A stretch of 64,000 nt of DNA. It comes from Limnomonas spitsbergensis (taxonomy: Eukaryota; Chlorophyta; Chlorophyceae; Chlamydomonadales). The stretch is from positions 1,922,001-1,986,000 of the forward strand of contig JAYJMM010000097.1 of the NCBI GenBank assembly GCA_037349105.1, read 5' to 3'. This document shows, in pieces, positions 31,115 through 41,440 of this stretch. The number at the start of each line of letters is the position of its first letter. The stretch's first letter is position 1. The notes under the pieces were generated by a model. It did no database searches. It was not told the origin of the DNA and saw nothing but the letters and a program-made list of their open reading frames with translations. The translations under genes and the position numbers were made by a program.

Positions 31115-32908
31115 TTGGAGCAGGCGGAGACGCACTTGCAGCTGCAGAAGCAGATGATCATGCAGCTGGCTGGGGGGACCAGGTTCACCAAGATCCCAAC
31201 CAGCCAAGGCAACGTGCCTGTGCTGGATATGTCCCAGCCTGGGGCGGTCGCAGCTAGGCAGTACTGCCAAGCCTGCAGCTCCTGGGGCTCGCACAACCGG
31301 CTGGCATTATCCGACGAGCCGCCAGCACTGGCTGTGGTAGCCGGGGAGATTGCAGGGTCCTGCCAGTCCCCCTCAGCCATGGCCCTGCTGGTGCGGTCCC
31401 TGATCAGCATGTGGAACGACAAGCCAGCCAGCATGGAGCCGCTGGTGGTCGCCATAAGGTCAGCGCCTCAGGGTGACAGGGCCACCCAGGAGGTCGTGAG
31501 GATCAAGAGGGCGTGGTCACCCCTGGAGGTAGGACCGCCGTGCGAGGTGTCCTTGCTTACCCTGTGGATCAGGGTGGTGAAGAAGGAGGTGGGCAAACCA
31601 ACCTCAGACGAGAGAGCAGCGGTCTCCAACCTCAAACTGGGAGTCGGGACCACCCTTGACCCTGGGGTCAAGCCGGAAGAGACAGTGGAGGCGTTTGCCC
31701 ACATGGTCCTGTCCACGGCAGAGCTGCTGCAGATCTCCAGGGATGCCGTTGACCACTTCGGCAGACGGCACTCGGTGGCGCACATGTTCCATGAAGGGCT
31801 GCATGGGGCCGTCAGGGCCAAACTGAGCGCGTTTGTCATCACTGTGCCAGACTACCTGAGCATGACGGATGAGGAGCAGGTTTCAGTGCTGACGCGGCAG
31901 GTGCTACTGTGGGAAAGGTTCGCCTTGGAAATGGGGGACCTGACCGCCATGGACTCCAGGCAAGGGCCAGGAGAGCAACAGCAGAGGAGCCAGGGGGAGA
32001 TGCAGGCGGGGCGTGGCAGACGGGATAGGCCAGGCCAGTGGAAGACCAGGTTGAGGCCGGACGGGCTAGGAGTCGCCACCGGCCAGAACGGCACCCAGCC
32101 CGCCAGGCAGGAAGGAAGAGCCAAGGGAGTCACATGGGCGGACCAAGCAGCCGCTCTGACCACCATCACCCATGGAACTGAGGGCGCTCCCAAAGCGTGC
32201 TTCCAATGTGGCAGCCTGGAGCACCTGGCAAGGGACTGCAGGACGCCCAGGGCCAGGGATGAGCGCCGCCCAGCACCCCTGGCTACGGACATCGCTACGG
32301 GACAGGCCAGGCCGCGGCAGCAGCCGTACCCGCTGCCGCCGAAGCCGCAAGGACAGGCAGCAGGCATACCCTATGACAAGAACCAAGGCAACAGGCAGTT
32401 CCCAAGACAGCAGCAGGGACAGGCGGGGCATGGCCAGCAAGCAGCCCACATGTCCCACCTCACCGGCCCTTCAGAACTAGCGGAACCGGAAGGATGGCAC
32501 CAGACGGTTGCCGAGATGCTGAGCGAGTCGGTAGCATTGATGACGCAGGTTGGGTTGGCATCCAGGCCAGAGGCATACAAGCAGGCGGCGCACAACGCCA
32601 GACCCCGGTTCTTCAGACCCTCGTCTAGCAGCGAGGAGGAACCCGAACCACTCGTTATTGAACACACTTCCAGGAAGGGAGCCAAGAGACTTGCCTTACG
32701 CCGGCTGGCTGAAGGGTTGTGTGATGTCCGCACGCAGGTGCTGTATCTAAACGAGAGGATCACGGCTTTGGCACACACTACCATGCCTATGGGACCAACT
32801 GAAGACCGCGGTGAGCCCAGTAGGAGTGGTCGGGCGCGCACGGTGACCATCACTCCCCCAGGCTGCAGTATGTCAAGAATGACAGGAGTAACCACTCGCA
32901 ATGTGTAG
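31115..32908 (+). CDS. Retrotransposon Gag-like protein with CCHC zinc knuckle, copy B
   Basis: A frame of 597 codons, counterpart of 7461-9236 and differing by a small number of substitutions. It holds the same capsid-like blocks and the knuckle C-x2-C-x4-H-x4-C at 32198-32239. The shared phase break before it (around 31085-31095) is identical in both copies, so the break predates their separation or one copy derives from the other. It ends at TAG six bases before the protease-like frame. Confidence 0.75.
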   Translation: MEQAETHLQLQKQMIMQLAGGTRFTKIPTSQGNVPVLDMSQPGAVAARQYCQACSSWGSHNRLALSDEPPALAVVAGEIAGSCQSPSAMALLVRSLISMWNDKPASMEPLVVAIRSAPQGDRATQEVVRIKRAWSPLEVGPPCEVSLLTLWIRVVKKEVGKPTSDERAAVSNLKLGVGTTLDPGVKPEETVEAFAHMVLSTAELLQISRDAVDHFGRRHSVAHMFHEGLHGAVRAKLSAFVITVPDYLSMTDEEQVSVLTRQVLLWERFALEMGDLTAMDSRQGPGEQQQRSQGEMQAGRGRRDRPGQWKTRLRPDGLGVATGQNGTQPARQEGRAKGVTWADQAAALTTITHGTEGAPKACFQCGSLEHLARDCRTPRARDERRPAPLATDIATGQARPRQQPYPLPPKPQGQAAGIPYDKNQGNRQFPRQQQGQAGHGQQAAHMSHLTGPSELAEPEGWHQTVAEMLSESVALMTQVGLASRPEAYKQAAHNARPRFFRPSSSSEEEPEPLVIEHTSRKGAKRLALRRLAEGLCDVRTQVLYLNERITALAHTTMPMGPTEDRGEPSRSGRARTVTITPPGCSMSRMTGVTTRNV

Positions 32909-32913
32909 GGCTC

Positions 32914-33135
32914 ATGGTCACTGGCAAGGGCAGGGTGCTAGTGGCCCAAAAGGCGCTTATGGACACTGCCTGCTCCTGTCATGTCATCACTGTCAATATT
33001 GCCGAACAACTAGTGGCCATGGGGGCCAAGCTGGTTCTGACCGATGAAAAAATCAGGACCACCGACAATGCGGGCGTAGCCTTGCATGGCATCCTGTTCA
33101 TTTACGTGGTGTACGGGTACGGAAGCCCGAACGTA
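32914..33135 (+). pseudogene. Retropepsin-like protease, copy B, 5' piece
   Basis: The first 74 codons match copy A, including MDTACSCHVI. After 33135 the frame enters transposon sequence. The remaining piece begins at 40719, in phase if the transposon and one copy of the target triplet are ignored. It is broken by insertion, not by point mutation. Confidence 0.65.
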
Positions 33136-33153
33136 CACTGTGAAGAATATCCA
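33136..33153 (+). repeat. Left terminal inverted repeat
   Basis: CACTGTGAAGAATATCCA, exact reverse complement of 40698-40715. It is preceded by the target triplet GTA. Confidence 0.9.
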
Positions 33154-33159
33154 GGCCTT

Positions 33160-33650
33160 ATCCATCCTTATAATCGACAATAAGGCCACAATAAGGCAAG
33201 AATAAGGATGGATAAGACTTGTATTATATGGGATAAGCCGAGGATAAGAATACTGCAAATCATGGGGATTACATCACTTAGGGATAAAGGTTGTTTAAGG
33301 AGTCCTTATAGCTCCTTATAACCATTATAAACGAAAAGCAAATCTTTATATGTCTTTAAGGAGGTTTTAAGCTCCTTATAACCACTGTTAGGCGCAATTA
33401 AAATACCCTTAAACTCAAGCTTAAAATACCCTTAAACTCAGGCTTAAATTGCCCTTAAACTCTGGCTTAAAATGCCCTTAAACTCTGTATCCTTAACACA
33501 CGCTTATCCATAGAGTCAGAATAAGGTGGTCATAAGCCCCTTATAACCATTATAAACGAAAAGCAAATCTTTATCCGCTTCAAGGTGTCTTTAAGGCTGC
33601 CTTAATGCACGGCTTAAAGCTGCATGCCGACACTCATTTCAGTACATCAT
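33160..33650. repeat. Left subterminal repeat zone
   Basis: Multiple short direct and inverted motifs: ATAAGG in both orientations, CTCCTTATAACCATTATAAACGAAAAGCAAATCTTTAT twice in part (about 33312 and 33538), and four to five copies of a CCCTTAAACTC-GGCTTAAA unit of about 28 bp (33408-33490). In CACTA elements such motifs bind the element's own DNA-binding protein; that role is assumed here by analogy. Confidence 0.7.
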
Positions 33651-33903
33651 ATCCAATTGTCCTCTTGCAAAAGATCCACTATTCACTATCTGACACATCA
33701 TCCTCCAAGTCACCAAACCCATTCTCCTCAGCAGCAGCAGCTACTCCAGCATTCATCAGAGCATACTGCTGTCTATGAAGGGGACGTAGGTTTCGCCTAG
33801 CCCCATCACCAGAAGAGTCGTCATCCTGAGGGCAGCAAAGAGGCAGCAAATGCATTTTTCAAGATATGCGATGAAATTATAACAAGTAGCAAGGACATAC
33901 CAA

Positions 33904-35475
33904 TCACACTAGTAATATCAGAGACACAAATATCGCAAGGATAAGCGAGGGAAAAACATTTACCTGTTCCACATGCTCGGCCATGTCCGCCATGTTGAGG
34001 GACTTGAGGCTGACCATCTTGTGACCCTTCGCCGCCTCGGGGCCGCCCGGGCCAAAGCCAAGGCGCTTCGCTGCCAGGTTGGCTTGTCTCCTCATTCCCA
34101 CCTTAGTTGCAGCAGCATCGGAAGCGCTTGGCATATTTGGCATCACACGATCCTTCCCCTTCCTGCCTTTCTTCGCCTTCTTGAATGCCCGATCTGCCTG
34201 GGCTGGTTCTGGAACTGCCAAAGGTCCCATGGCTTGTTCAGGTGCAACGGCTGCCAGAACTGCCAGGGGTGGCTGATGTGGTGCGGCGGCTGCATGGGCT
34301 GTTGGCTGCGCTTGCTGAATCATCTGGGCAGTTGTTGTCGTGGCAGTGGGCGGTGTTGCTTCTGGATAAGTAAGTGTCCTCTTCGCTTTTGCTCTCTGTA
34401 AAGCATACAAATGCTAGTTTAGGCCAACATGGTTTATTTGTTGTGTAACTATTAAAGCAGATAATACGGTATACATGATCCACCTTTGTAGAAACTCATT
34501 TCAATCAAACAAGTCACAACAACTGGAACTCACCGCCATCAAGTGGGACAGTGCGTCAGGGATAATGTCAGGTGTTGCAGTTGTTGTGACCTGGGCCGTC
34601 GTTCTTGGCAGCATAGATGATCCCCTCGAAGATCTCACGCATGAGGCGGACCCCTTCAGGATTTGATACCTGTTGTTCTGATGCATACCCTTTCAGTGCA
34701 AGGTAAAACCTACATGCAGAGCAAGGCAGACATTTTGGGGCTTGCATGCAAATACACCACCGTGGTTGTGGATGCCAGCACATGCATGGAAGTAGGTGGC
34801 AAATAAAACTCACCCTTCGTCGTCCCTTGGCCAGCAGTTATCTGTCAGCATGATTGCAATCTTGTGGCTCCTGTAACAATGAAGACATACATGATGAGAA
34901 GAGTAGATGATCGTTCATATACCGGTATATCATGCCATACTGATAAATAATTGTCTTACTCACTAAGAGGAAACTCCTCAGCACGAGCTACGTTTCCCTA
35001 GTACAAATGATGCCTTATTACTCGCCTGGCAGAGGGTTTCTTGTCCGTTGTCGTCGTTGCCTCTCCCGTGCGGGAGCGAGATCGGCTATGCTGGCCCTCA
35101 CACTGAAGTGCGTCGCCTTTGGGAACTGCGGAGAATAAATATATTTAGTACACCCATAAACTAATGCCATGCACGTTTCACTCAGATCTGATCTGGCAGC
35201 TTTCATTACTTACGCAGTGCAAGCTTCACCGCAGCCTTGACAGTAATAGAGGGCCGCTCCCCGTCGACGAAAGCATCCCCTAGGAAATCCAGAGTGTGGC
35301 TGGAACCACAACAGAAGTCCGATATCTGCTGGGCAAATTGCTGGGGATCCACTGTGCACTCTTCTCCGTTGATCGAAAGTGATAGCTCGTAAGAAACAAT
35401 GGCCGTGGTTTTGGATAGGACATCCTTGATCATCCGAAGGACGTCGGTGGGGGACGAATTAGGAAGACTGGTTTG
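33904..35475 (-). CDS. Unrecognised multi-exon gene inside the CACTA-like element
   Basis: Minus-strand exon-like segments, in transcript order: about 35470-35218 (EECTVDPQQFAQQISDF region, ending before GTAAGT), about 35127-35040 (after CAG; Arg/Ser/Thr-rich), about 34869-34813 (after ACAG; SHKIAIMLTDNCWPRDDEG, ending before GTGAGT), about 34710-34533 (after GTAG; FYLALKGYASEQQVSNPEGV, ending before GTGAGT) and about 34393-33964 (Ala/Pro-rich, then basic FKKAKKGRKGKDR, ending before GTAAATG). The basic cluster could be a nuclear localisation signal. Exact phases across the joins were not all resolved. It could be an element-encoded accessory protein or a captured host gene; no transposase motif is seen. 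Confidence 0.45.
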
Positions 35476-35645
35476 AGACAGGAACCGTCATTGTCGCCTG
35501 CGTGGATGAATAATCTTAAGCGTATACTGCCTATCATTTAAAACACCGAATGCAGAACAAGGCGCTGTGTTACGCTAGCGCAAGTGCATGTGGTGGAACC
35601 ACATAGCAAATACGTGTCCACACCTTGTTCCACACCGTATGAATT

Positions 35646-35697
35646 CTTTCATACTTGACAAAACCACTGAATTCAGTGTTTTTGTCAAGTATGAAAG
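35646..35697. repeat. 52-bp near-perfect palindrome over a start codon
   Basis: Two 26-bp arms meet at GAATTC with no spacer (35646-35671 and 35672-35697), with one mismatch. The ATG of the following + strand ORF (35691) is inside the right arm. As RNA it would form a strong hairpin that buries the start codon. It lies between two divergent coding regions. Confidence 0.85.
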
Positions 35698-36041
35698 GGG
35701 TGTGGGAGTGGACATCAATCGACGACGACGTCACGGTCGTTAAGGTGGTGGAGGGTCTTTACCTGGGCGTTGCCGAGCTGCTGGCTCAGTTTTCCAAGAT
35801 GACTGCCCCAGAGCTAGGAGAATTTATGAAGCTTAGCGGGTACTACGTTGTCGAGCTTTTTGAAAGCGCAGAGGAACAGTTTACTTCTGGCCTGGGTGGC
35901 CTCTTCTCCAGTGCAGAAGACCTGGGATCCTATCTGTTCCAGCTTACCAAGGGGATGAAGGAAGAGGATATCAACATCTTTGATGAAGTCGTCTGCACCA
36001 ACAACGCCCGGGTGGATACATGTAGTCGGATGGTGCACTAG
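35691..36041 (+). CDS. Unrecognised acidic protein ORF in the CACTA-like element
   Basis: ATG at 35691 opens a frame of 116 codons, acidic and helix-rich (VWEWTSIDDDVTVVKVVEGL, LAQFSKMTAPELGEFMKLSG, FTSGLGGLFSSAEDLGSYLFQL). It runs without a stop until it enters the first unit of the 138-bp satellite, where it ends, so the last ~12 residues are satellite-derived or an exon ends near 36000. It diverges from the minus-strand gene at 35475, with about 200 bases between. No family recognised. A longer frame from a TTG at 35655 exists but is less likely. Confidence 0.45.
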   Translation: MKGVWEWTSIDDDVTVVKVVEGLYLGVAELLAQFSKMTAPELGEFMKLSGYYVVELFESAEEQFTSGLGGLFSSAEDLGSYLFQLTKGMKEEDINIFDEVVCTNNARVDTCSRMVH

Positions 36042-37680
36042 TAGGGGACTAAGGTAGCCCAGAGGCCATTGATAACACACTAGTGATGCGCTGCAAAGTG
36101 GAAGCCAATCAATATCGCTGCCGTTCCAGCTAACTTGTGTTAAGAGGTCCCTACATGGATGCATGTAGTCGGATGGTGAACTAGTAGGGGACTAGCCCAG
36201 AGGCCATTGATAACACATGAGTGATGCGTTGCAAAGTGGAAGCCAATCAATATCGCTGCCATTCCAGCTAACTTATGTTATGAGGTCCCTTCATGGATGC
36301 ATGTAGTCGAATGGTGAACTAGTAGGGGACTAGCCCAGAGGCCATTGATAACACATCAGTGAAGCGCTGCAAAGTGGAAGCCAATCAATATCGCTGCCGT
36401 TCCAGCTAACTTGTGTTATGAGGTCCCTTCATGGATGCATGTAGTCGGATGGTGAACTAGTAGGGGACTAGCCCAGAGGCCATTGATAACACATCAGTGA
36501 TGCGCTGCAAAGTGGAAGCCAATCAATATCGCTGCCGTTCCAGCTAACTTATGTTATGAGGTCCCTTCATGGATGCATGTAGTCGGATGGTGAACTAGTA
36601 GGGGACTAGCCCAGAGGCCATTGATAACACATGAGTGATGCGCTGCAAAGTGGAAGCCAATCAATATCGCTGCCGTTCCAGCTAACTTGTGTTATGAGGT
36701 CCCTTCATGGATGCATGTAGTCGAATGGTGAACTAGTAGGGGACTAGCCCAGAGGCCATTGATAACACATCAGTGATGCGCTGCAAAGTGGAAGCCAATC
36801 AATATCGCTGCCGTTCCAGCTAACTTGTGTTAAGAGGTCCCTTCATGGATGCATGTAGTCGGATGGTGCACTAGTAGGGGACTAGCCCAGAGGCCATTGA
36901 TAACACATCAGTGATGCGCTGCAAAGTGGAAGCCAATCAATATCGCTGCCGTTCCAGCTAACTTGTGTTATGAGGTCCCTTCATGGATGCATGTAGTCGG
37001 ATGGTGAACTAGTAGGGGACTAGCCCAGAGGCCATTGATAACACATGAGTGATGCGCTGCAAAGTGGAAGCCAATCAATATCGCTGCCGTTCCAGCTAAC
37101 TTGTGTTATTAGGTCCCTTCATGGATGCATGTAGTCGAATGGTGAACTAGTAGGGGACTAGCCCAGAGGCCATTGATAACACATCAGTGATGCGCTGCAA
37201 AGTGGAAGCCAATCAATATCGCTGCCGTTCCAGCTAACTTATGTTAAGAGGTTCCTTCATGGATACATGTAGCAGTGTAATGGTGCACAAGTAGGAGATT
37301 GTAGCCCAATAGCTCTTGATAACACAACAGTGATGCACTCCAAAGTAGAAGCCAATCAATTAATGTCGCTTCCTTTACAGCCCACTTGTGTTAAGAGGGT
37401 CCTTCATGGATACATGTAGCAGTGTAATGGTGCACAAGTAGGAGATTGTAGCCCAATAGCCATTGATAACACAACAGTGATGCACTCCAAAGTAGAAGCC
37501 AATCAATTAATGTCGCTTCCTTTACAGCCCACTTGTGTTAAGAGGTTCCTTCATGGATACATGTAGTAGTGTAATGGTGCACAAGTAGGAGATTGTAGCC
37601 CAATAGCCATTGATAACACAGCAAAGATGCGCTGCAAAGTAGAAGCCAATCAATTAATATGTGTAACGTAATTGATACAA
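36010..37680 (+). repeat. 138-bp tandem satellite (about 12 units)
   Basis: Units of 138 bp (for example starts at 36145, 36283, 36421, 36559) contain GGTCCCTTCATGGATGCATG, CTAGTAGGGGACTAGCCCAG and CCAATCAATATCGCTGCC. The first nine are very similar. The last three (from about 37250) form a separate variant with ATTAATGTCGCTTCC. Located wholly inside the transposon. Confidence 0.95.
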
Positions 37681-37929
37681 TAGTCAAAACATGGCACATG
37701 GCCTTTCGATGGTCCCACCATACGTCATGGCATGGCCTTCGAGATTGTATAGTGTAAGAATATTACCGGCAGAACTCTTGACCAGATTGCAACGAACATG
37801 ATGTGAGAGCACACTGTGCCGAGTTTCTGCAGTCCGGCACAAGCCTTTTAGCATGTGTATTGCCAATCGGATTGTCTGTGTAAGAGAGCTTTACCATTAC
37901 AATCACTAATTGTCTCCGTATGTTGGCAG
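37681..37929. other. Spacer between satellite and minisatellite
   Basis: About 250 bases of mixed sequence with no gene or repeat that I can support. Confidence 0.4.
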
Positions 37930-39115
37930 TAATGTCAAGCGCCTGTCAAGCGCATTGAGGGGGATCCTGTCGCTGCCACCGTTGCCGCTGTTGCGCCGGG
38001 TGTTGCTCCCAAGTGCATGCCTCCCAAGCGCAGCGGGGGGGATCCCTGTTGCTGCCACTGCTGCCGTTGTTGCACCGTGTGCCGCTCCCAGCTGCCTGCC
38101 AAGCGCAGTAGCCAAGCGCAACGGCCAGTCAGGCGCAGCGAGGGGGGGGCCTGCTTCCTCCACCACTGCCACTGTTGCGCCGGGGGGCGGTCCCAGCAGC
38201 CTGCCAAGCGCAGCGGCGGGGATTCCTGTCGCTACCACCGCTGCCGCTGTTGCGCCGGGTGCCGCTCCTAGCTGCCTGCCAAGCGTAGCGGGGGGAATCC
38301 CTGTCGCTGCCACCGTTGTTGCTGTTGCGCCGGGTGCCGCTCCCAGCTGCCTGCAGAGCGCAACGGGGACGATGCCTGTCGCTGCCACCGCTGCCACTGA
38401 TTCGCCGGGTGCTGCTCCCAGCTGCTTGCCAAGTGCAGCGGGGGGGATCCCTGCCGTTACCACCGCTGCCGCTGTTGCGTTGGGTGCCGCTCACAACCGC
38501 CTCTTAAGCCCAGCCAGGGAGGCCCTGCTGCTGCCACCGCTGCTACTGTTGCACCGGGTGCCGCTCCAAACGGCCTGTCAAGCGCAGCGAGGGGGGGCCC
38601 TGCCTCCGCCACCGCTGCCGCTATTGCGCTGGTTGCTGCTCCCAGCTGCCTGCCAAGTGCAGCGAGGGGAGCCTTGCAGCTGCCACTGCTGCTGCAGTCG
38701 TGTTGGGTGCCGCTCACAGCAGCCTGTCAAGTGCAGCGAGGGAGGGCCCTGCTTCAGCCACCGCTGCCGCTGTTGCGCTGGGTGCCGCTCTCAGCGGCCT
38801 GTCAAGCGCAGCGAGGGGGGATTTGCATCTGCCACCGCTGCTGTCTTTTGGCCGGGTGCCCCTCCCAGTGGCCTGCCAAGCAAAACCAGGGGGGCCTTGC
38901 AGCTGACACCACTGCTGCTGTTGCGCCGGGTGCCACTTTCAAAGGCATGCCAAGCGCAGTGAGGGGGGTCCCTTCTGCTGCCACCATTGCTGATGTTGCA
39001 CCCTGTGCTCCTACAAGCGTACAGTCAAGCGCAGCGACGGGGGTTCTTACTTCCGCCACCGCTGCTGCTGTTGCACGGGGTGCCGCTCCCAGCAGCCTGC
39101 CAAACGCAGCGAGGG
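37930..39115 (-). repeat. 75-bp GC-rich minisatellite (about 15 units)
   Basis: Units of about 75 bp carry GCGCCGGGTGCCGCTCCCAGC, CTGCCAAGCGCAGCG and GGGGGGATCCCTG cores. On the minus strand they encode Ala/Gly-rich text (GRQLGAAPGATAAAVAATGIPP), but the phase shifts several times, so no single frame spans the array. The encoded text resembles the 24-residue repeat of 1-2710 in composition and in a shared AP-ATAAV core. It lies inside the transposon. Confidence 0.85.
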
Positions 39116-39470
39116 GGCAGGGACAGGAGCAGGAGGGGACGAGGGGCAGGGGCAAGAGCATGAGGAGGACGAGGGACAGGGACTGCAGCAGGAGGGGACG
39201 AGGGGGCAGGAACATGAGCAGGAGGGGGATGAGGTGGCAGGAACATGAGCAGGAGGGGGACGAGGGGGCAGGAACATGAGCAGGAGGGGGACAAGGGGGC
39301 AGGAACATGGATCATGAGGGTGATGAGGGGACAGGGACAGGGGGGCAGGAGCAAGAGCAGGAGGGGGACAAGGGGGCAGGGACAGGAGCATGAGGGGGGC
39401 AAGGGAGCAGGGGCAGGTGGGGGATGATGGGTCAGGGCAAGAGCAGGAAGGGGATCAGGGGACAGGGGCA
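39115..39470 (+). repeat. G-rich minisatellite (~30-bp unit)
   Basis: Tandem blocks built from GAGCAGGAGGGGGACGAGGGGGCAGG-like words with AACAT or GACAG variants. The + strand is almost purely purine with many G runs, so triplex or quadruplex structure is plausible. Encoded text in any frame is low complexity. Confidence 0.85.
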
Positions 39471-40697
39471 GGAGGATAGCTAAGGAAACATATGAAACGC
39501 GGTCAGTGTAGGCACGTGCATGGCCCGGCTATATCACAGCTTCGACAAAAGGACAAATTGATGACCGGCCTATGAACAGATGCACCAAGCATTTCGACCG
39601 TAGGCTGCAACGTAACTGAAACCCTAAACAAATACCCCCTCGTGCGCAAGACGCCCTCACCTAGTGTGCCAGCAGCTCCACTTTCCCTGTGGTCAGCTTT
39701 TCGTTGGGACTTGGGAGTCCTCCAGCTTGCGCATTAATTCCTTGATGCAGACGCCGTATTGGCTGCCTGAATGCGGACATTTGGAGACCTCATGAAGGCC
39801 TGGGTCTTGCATACAACCTACATGGGAAGGTGTATGGTATGGGCGGGATGCACGAGGGGTGCATACGGGATGTACATAGGGTTTTTAGGGTCACCAGGGG
39901 CTGGCATACACAATTGATTCGGGGTTGCATTCAGGTTGGCATGGGGTTATAATGCATGCAGGTGCAAGTAAGTGCATGGAGAGTTACAAGGACCTGCTAG
40001 AGCTGCATCGGATTGCATGGGGAGTTGCATGGGGGAATGCATAGTGTTGTCTGGTATTGCATGGGGAGTGCATGAACCTGCAAATGCCAGTGTGCATCTG
40101 GTAGTCAGCAGACGGCAATGGCCGTTGTTGCTGCTGTTGTTGCTGTTGCTGCTGCGCTGCTGCACAAGCATCTGCACCTGCCAGTCTGCCATTGTTGGTA
40201 CTGTTGTTGCAACAGCCGTTGTTTCTGCACCTGCTGATGATGATGAGGAGGAGTTGCCTCCTCACGAGTCGGAGCATTTGTAGTCAAACCTGCTGATGCT
40301 GAAGCTCTTGATTTTCCGTCGTCGGCAGTTCCCGTTGTCGCTGCGTAGCAAGACCTGAACGAGTTCGGCATGCTGTGAACTGTTCTCTACTCAATCACAG
40401 CCCATTCTGATACTGAATCAAGCGCTTTTAAGATTGAACGAACCAAGCGTGGACGATTGAAGAGTTACGGGGTTTATCTCAACCACGTGGAAGGGCGCAC
40501 ACCGCAGTTGTAGCAGCCCATACGGTACCAACCACTACACGCGCTTTTGGATAGGCCATTTCAATTGAACATGATACATATAAATGTTGTAGCAACCAGC
40601 AGGCGCGAAGCGCTCTATCGGGAGGCAAATTGGTGCCCCCTTAAAGCCGATTTAAAGCGTCCTTATTGGTTAAGGGTGCTTAAGCGTGTATAAAGTG
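39471..40697. other. Right part of the CACTA-like element
   Basis: Includes irregular TGCATGG repeats (39820-40080), a GTTGCTGCT-type trinucleotide run (about 40120-40165) and a right subterminal zone with TTAAAG, TCCTTATTGG and GGTTAAGGG motifs. Short frames exist but none with a recognisable domain. Confidence 0.5.
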
Positions 40698-40715
40698 TGG
40701 ATATTCTTCACAGTG
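40698..40715 (-). repeat. Right terminal inverted repeat
   Basis: Reverse complement of the left terminus, followed by the duplicated target triplet GTA at 40716-40718. Confidence 0.9.
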
Positions 40716-41440
40716 GTAGTAATAGAAAAGGCGGTGGTCAGGGTGGTCAAGACGCCTCCAGACGCATACAAGCAACTGTTCGGAAAGCTTGAGTACCTTC
40801 AGTACGGGGGGTCCTGGAGGCCGCAGGTCGGCTATCCTTGTTCCCCCATGGAGGGACTGACGGGCTGACACTGCCGTTGGTGCTAGCCTCCCCGGCAGGG
40901 GGCTACCAGGCGGCAGCAACGTCATGGGCCGGCCTGGATGACCCCCACCTGCTCCACGTCATCCCATCCTGCTTCTCAACAGCAAAAGCACTCCACCTGC
41001 TCCCCACTCCTCCCATCTTGCTTCTGAACAGCAAAAGCACTCCACCTACCCCTCCGTCCTCCCATCTTGCCTGCTTCTCAACAGCAAAAACACTCCACCT
41101 GCTCCCCGTCCTCCCATCCTGCTTCTCAACAGCCAACGCACTCCACCTGCTTCCCCGTCCTCCCATCCTGCTTCTCAACAGCCAAAGCACTCCACATGCT
41201 CCCCACTCCTCCCATCCTGCTTCTCAACAGCCAAAGCACTACACATGCTCCCCACTCCTCCCATCCTGCTTCTCAACAGCCAAAGCACTCCACATGCTCC
41301 CCCGTCCTCCTATCATGCTTCTCAACAGCAAAAGCACTCCACCTACCCCCCGTCCTCCCATCCTGCTTCTCAACAGCAAAAGCACTCCACATGCTCCCCG
41401 TCCTCCCATCCTGCTTCTCAATAGCAAAAGCACTCCATGG
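40716..41440 (+). mobile_element. Retroelement copy B, right part (protease end and minisatellite)
   Basis: Resumes the protease-like frame in the middle of its last third (VVRVVKTPPDAY) and continues with about nine to ten units of the 49-bp minisatellite (40965-41436). It ends abruptly at about 41440 against a reverse-transcriptase gene fragment that runs in the opposite direction. Confidence 0.8.

Larger units (their letters stand above)
28857..33135 (+). mobile_element. gag/protease retroelement, copy B, left part
   Basis: The longest copy of the family: an N-terminal gag half missing from copy A, then sequence near-identical to copy A from 30743 onward. It is interrupted at 33135 inside the protease-like gene by a CACTA-like transposon and resumes at 40716. 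The 3-bp duplication GTA (33133-33135 and 40716-40718) marks the break. Confidence 0.85.
33136..40715. mobile_element. CACTA-like (EnSpm/CMC type) DNA transposon, 7,580 bp
   Basis: The ends are perfect 18-bp terminal inverted repeats, CACTGTGAAGAATATCCA at 33136-33153 and its complement at 40698-40715, with weaker similarity inward (for example CCTTATCCA versus CTTTATACA). A 3-bp target duplication, GTA, flanks the element. Copy A of the host retroelement shows the empty site (bases 9478-9490). CACT(A/G) termini plus 3-bp duplication are hallmarks of the CACTA superfamily. The subterminal zones are full of short repeats (AATAAGG, CCTTAAACTC, GGCTTAAA), also typical. No transposase was recognised by motif. 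The interior has a minus-strand multi-exon gene, a + strand ORF, a 138-bp satellite and two minisatellites. Confidence 0.85.

Noticed and set aside
37906..39308. Several overlapping ORFs in the 75-bp minisatellite and G-rich tract
   Set aside because: Phase shifts between units break every long frame; the text is low complexity in all frames.
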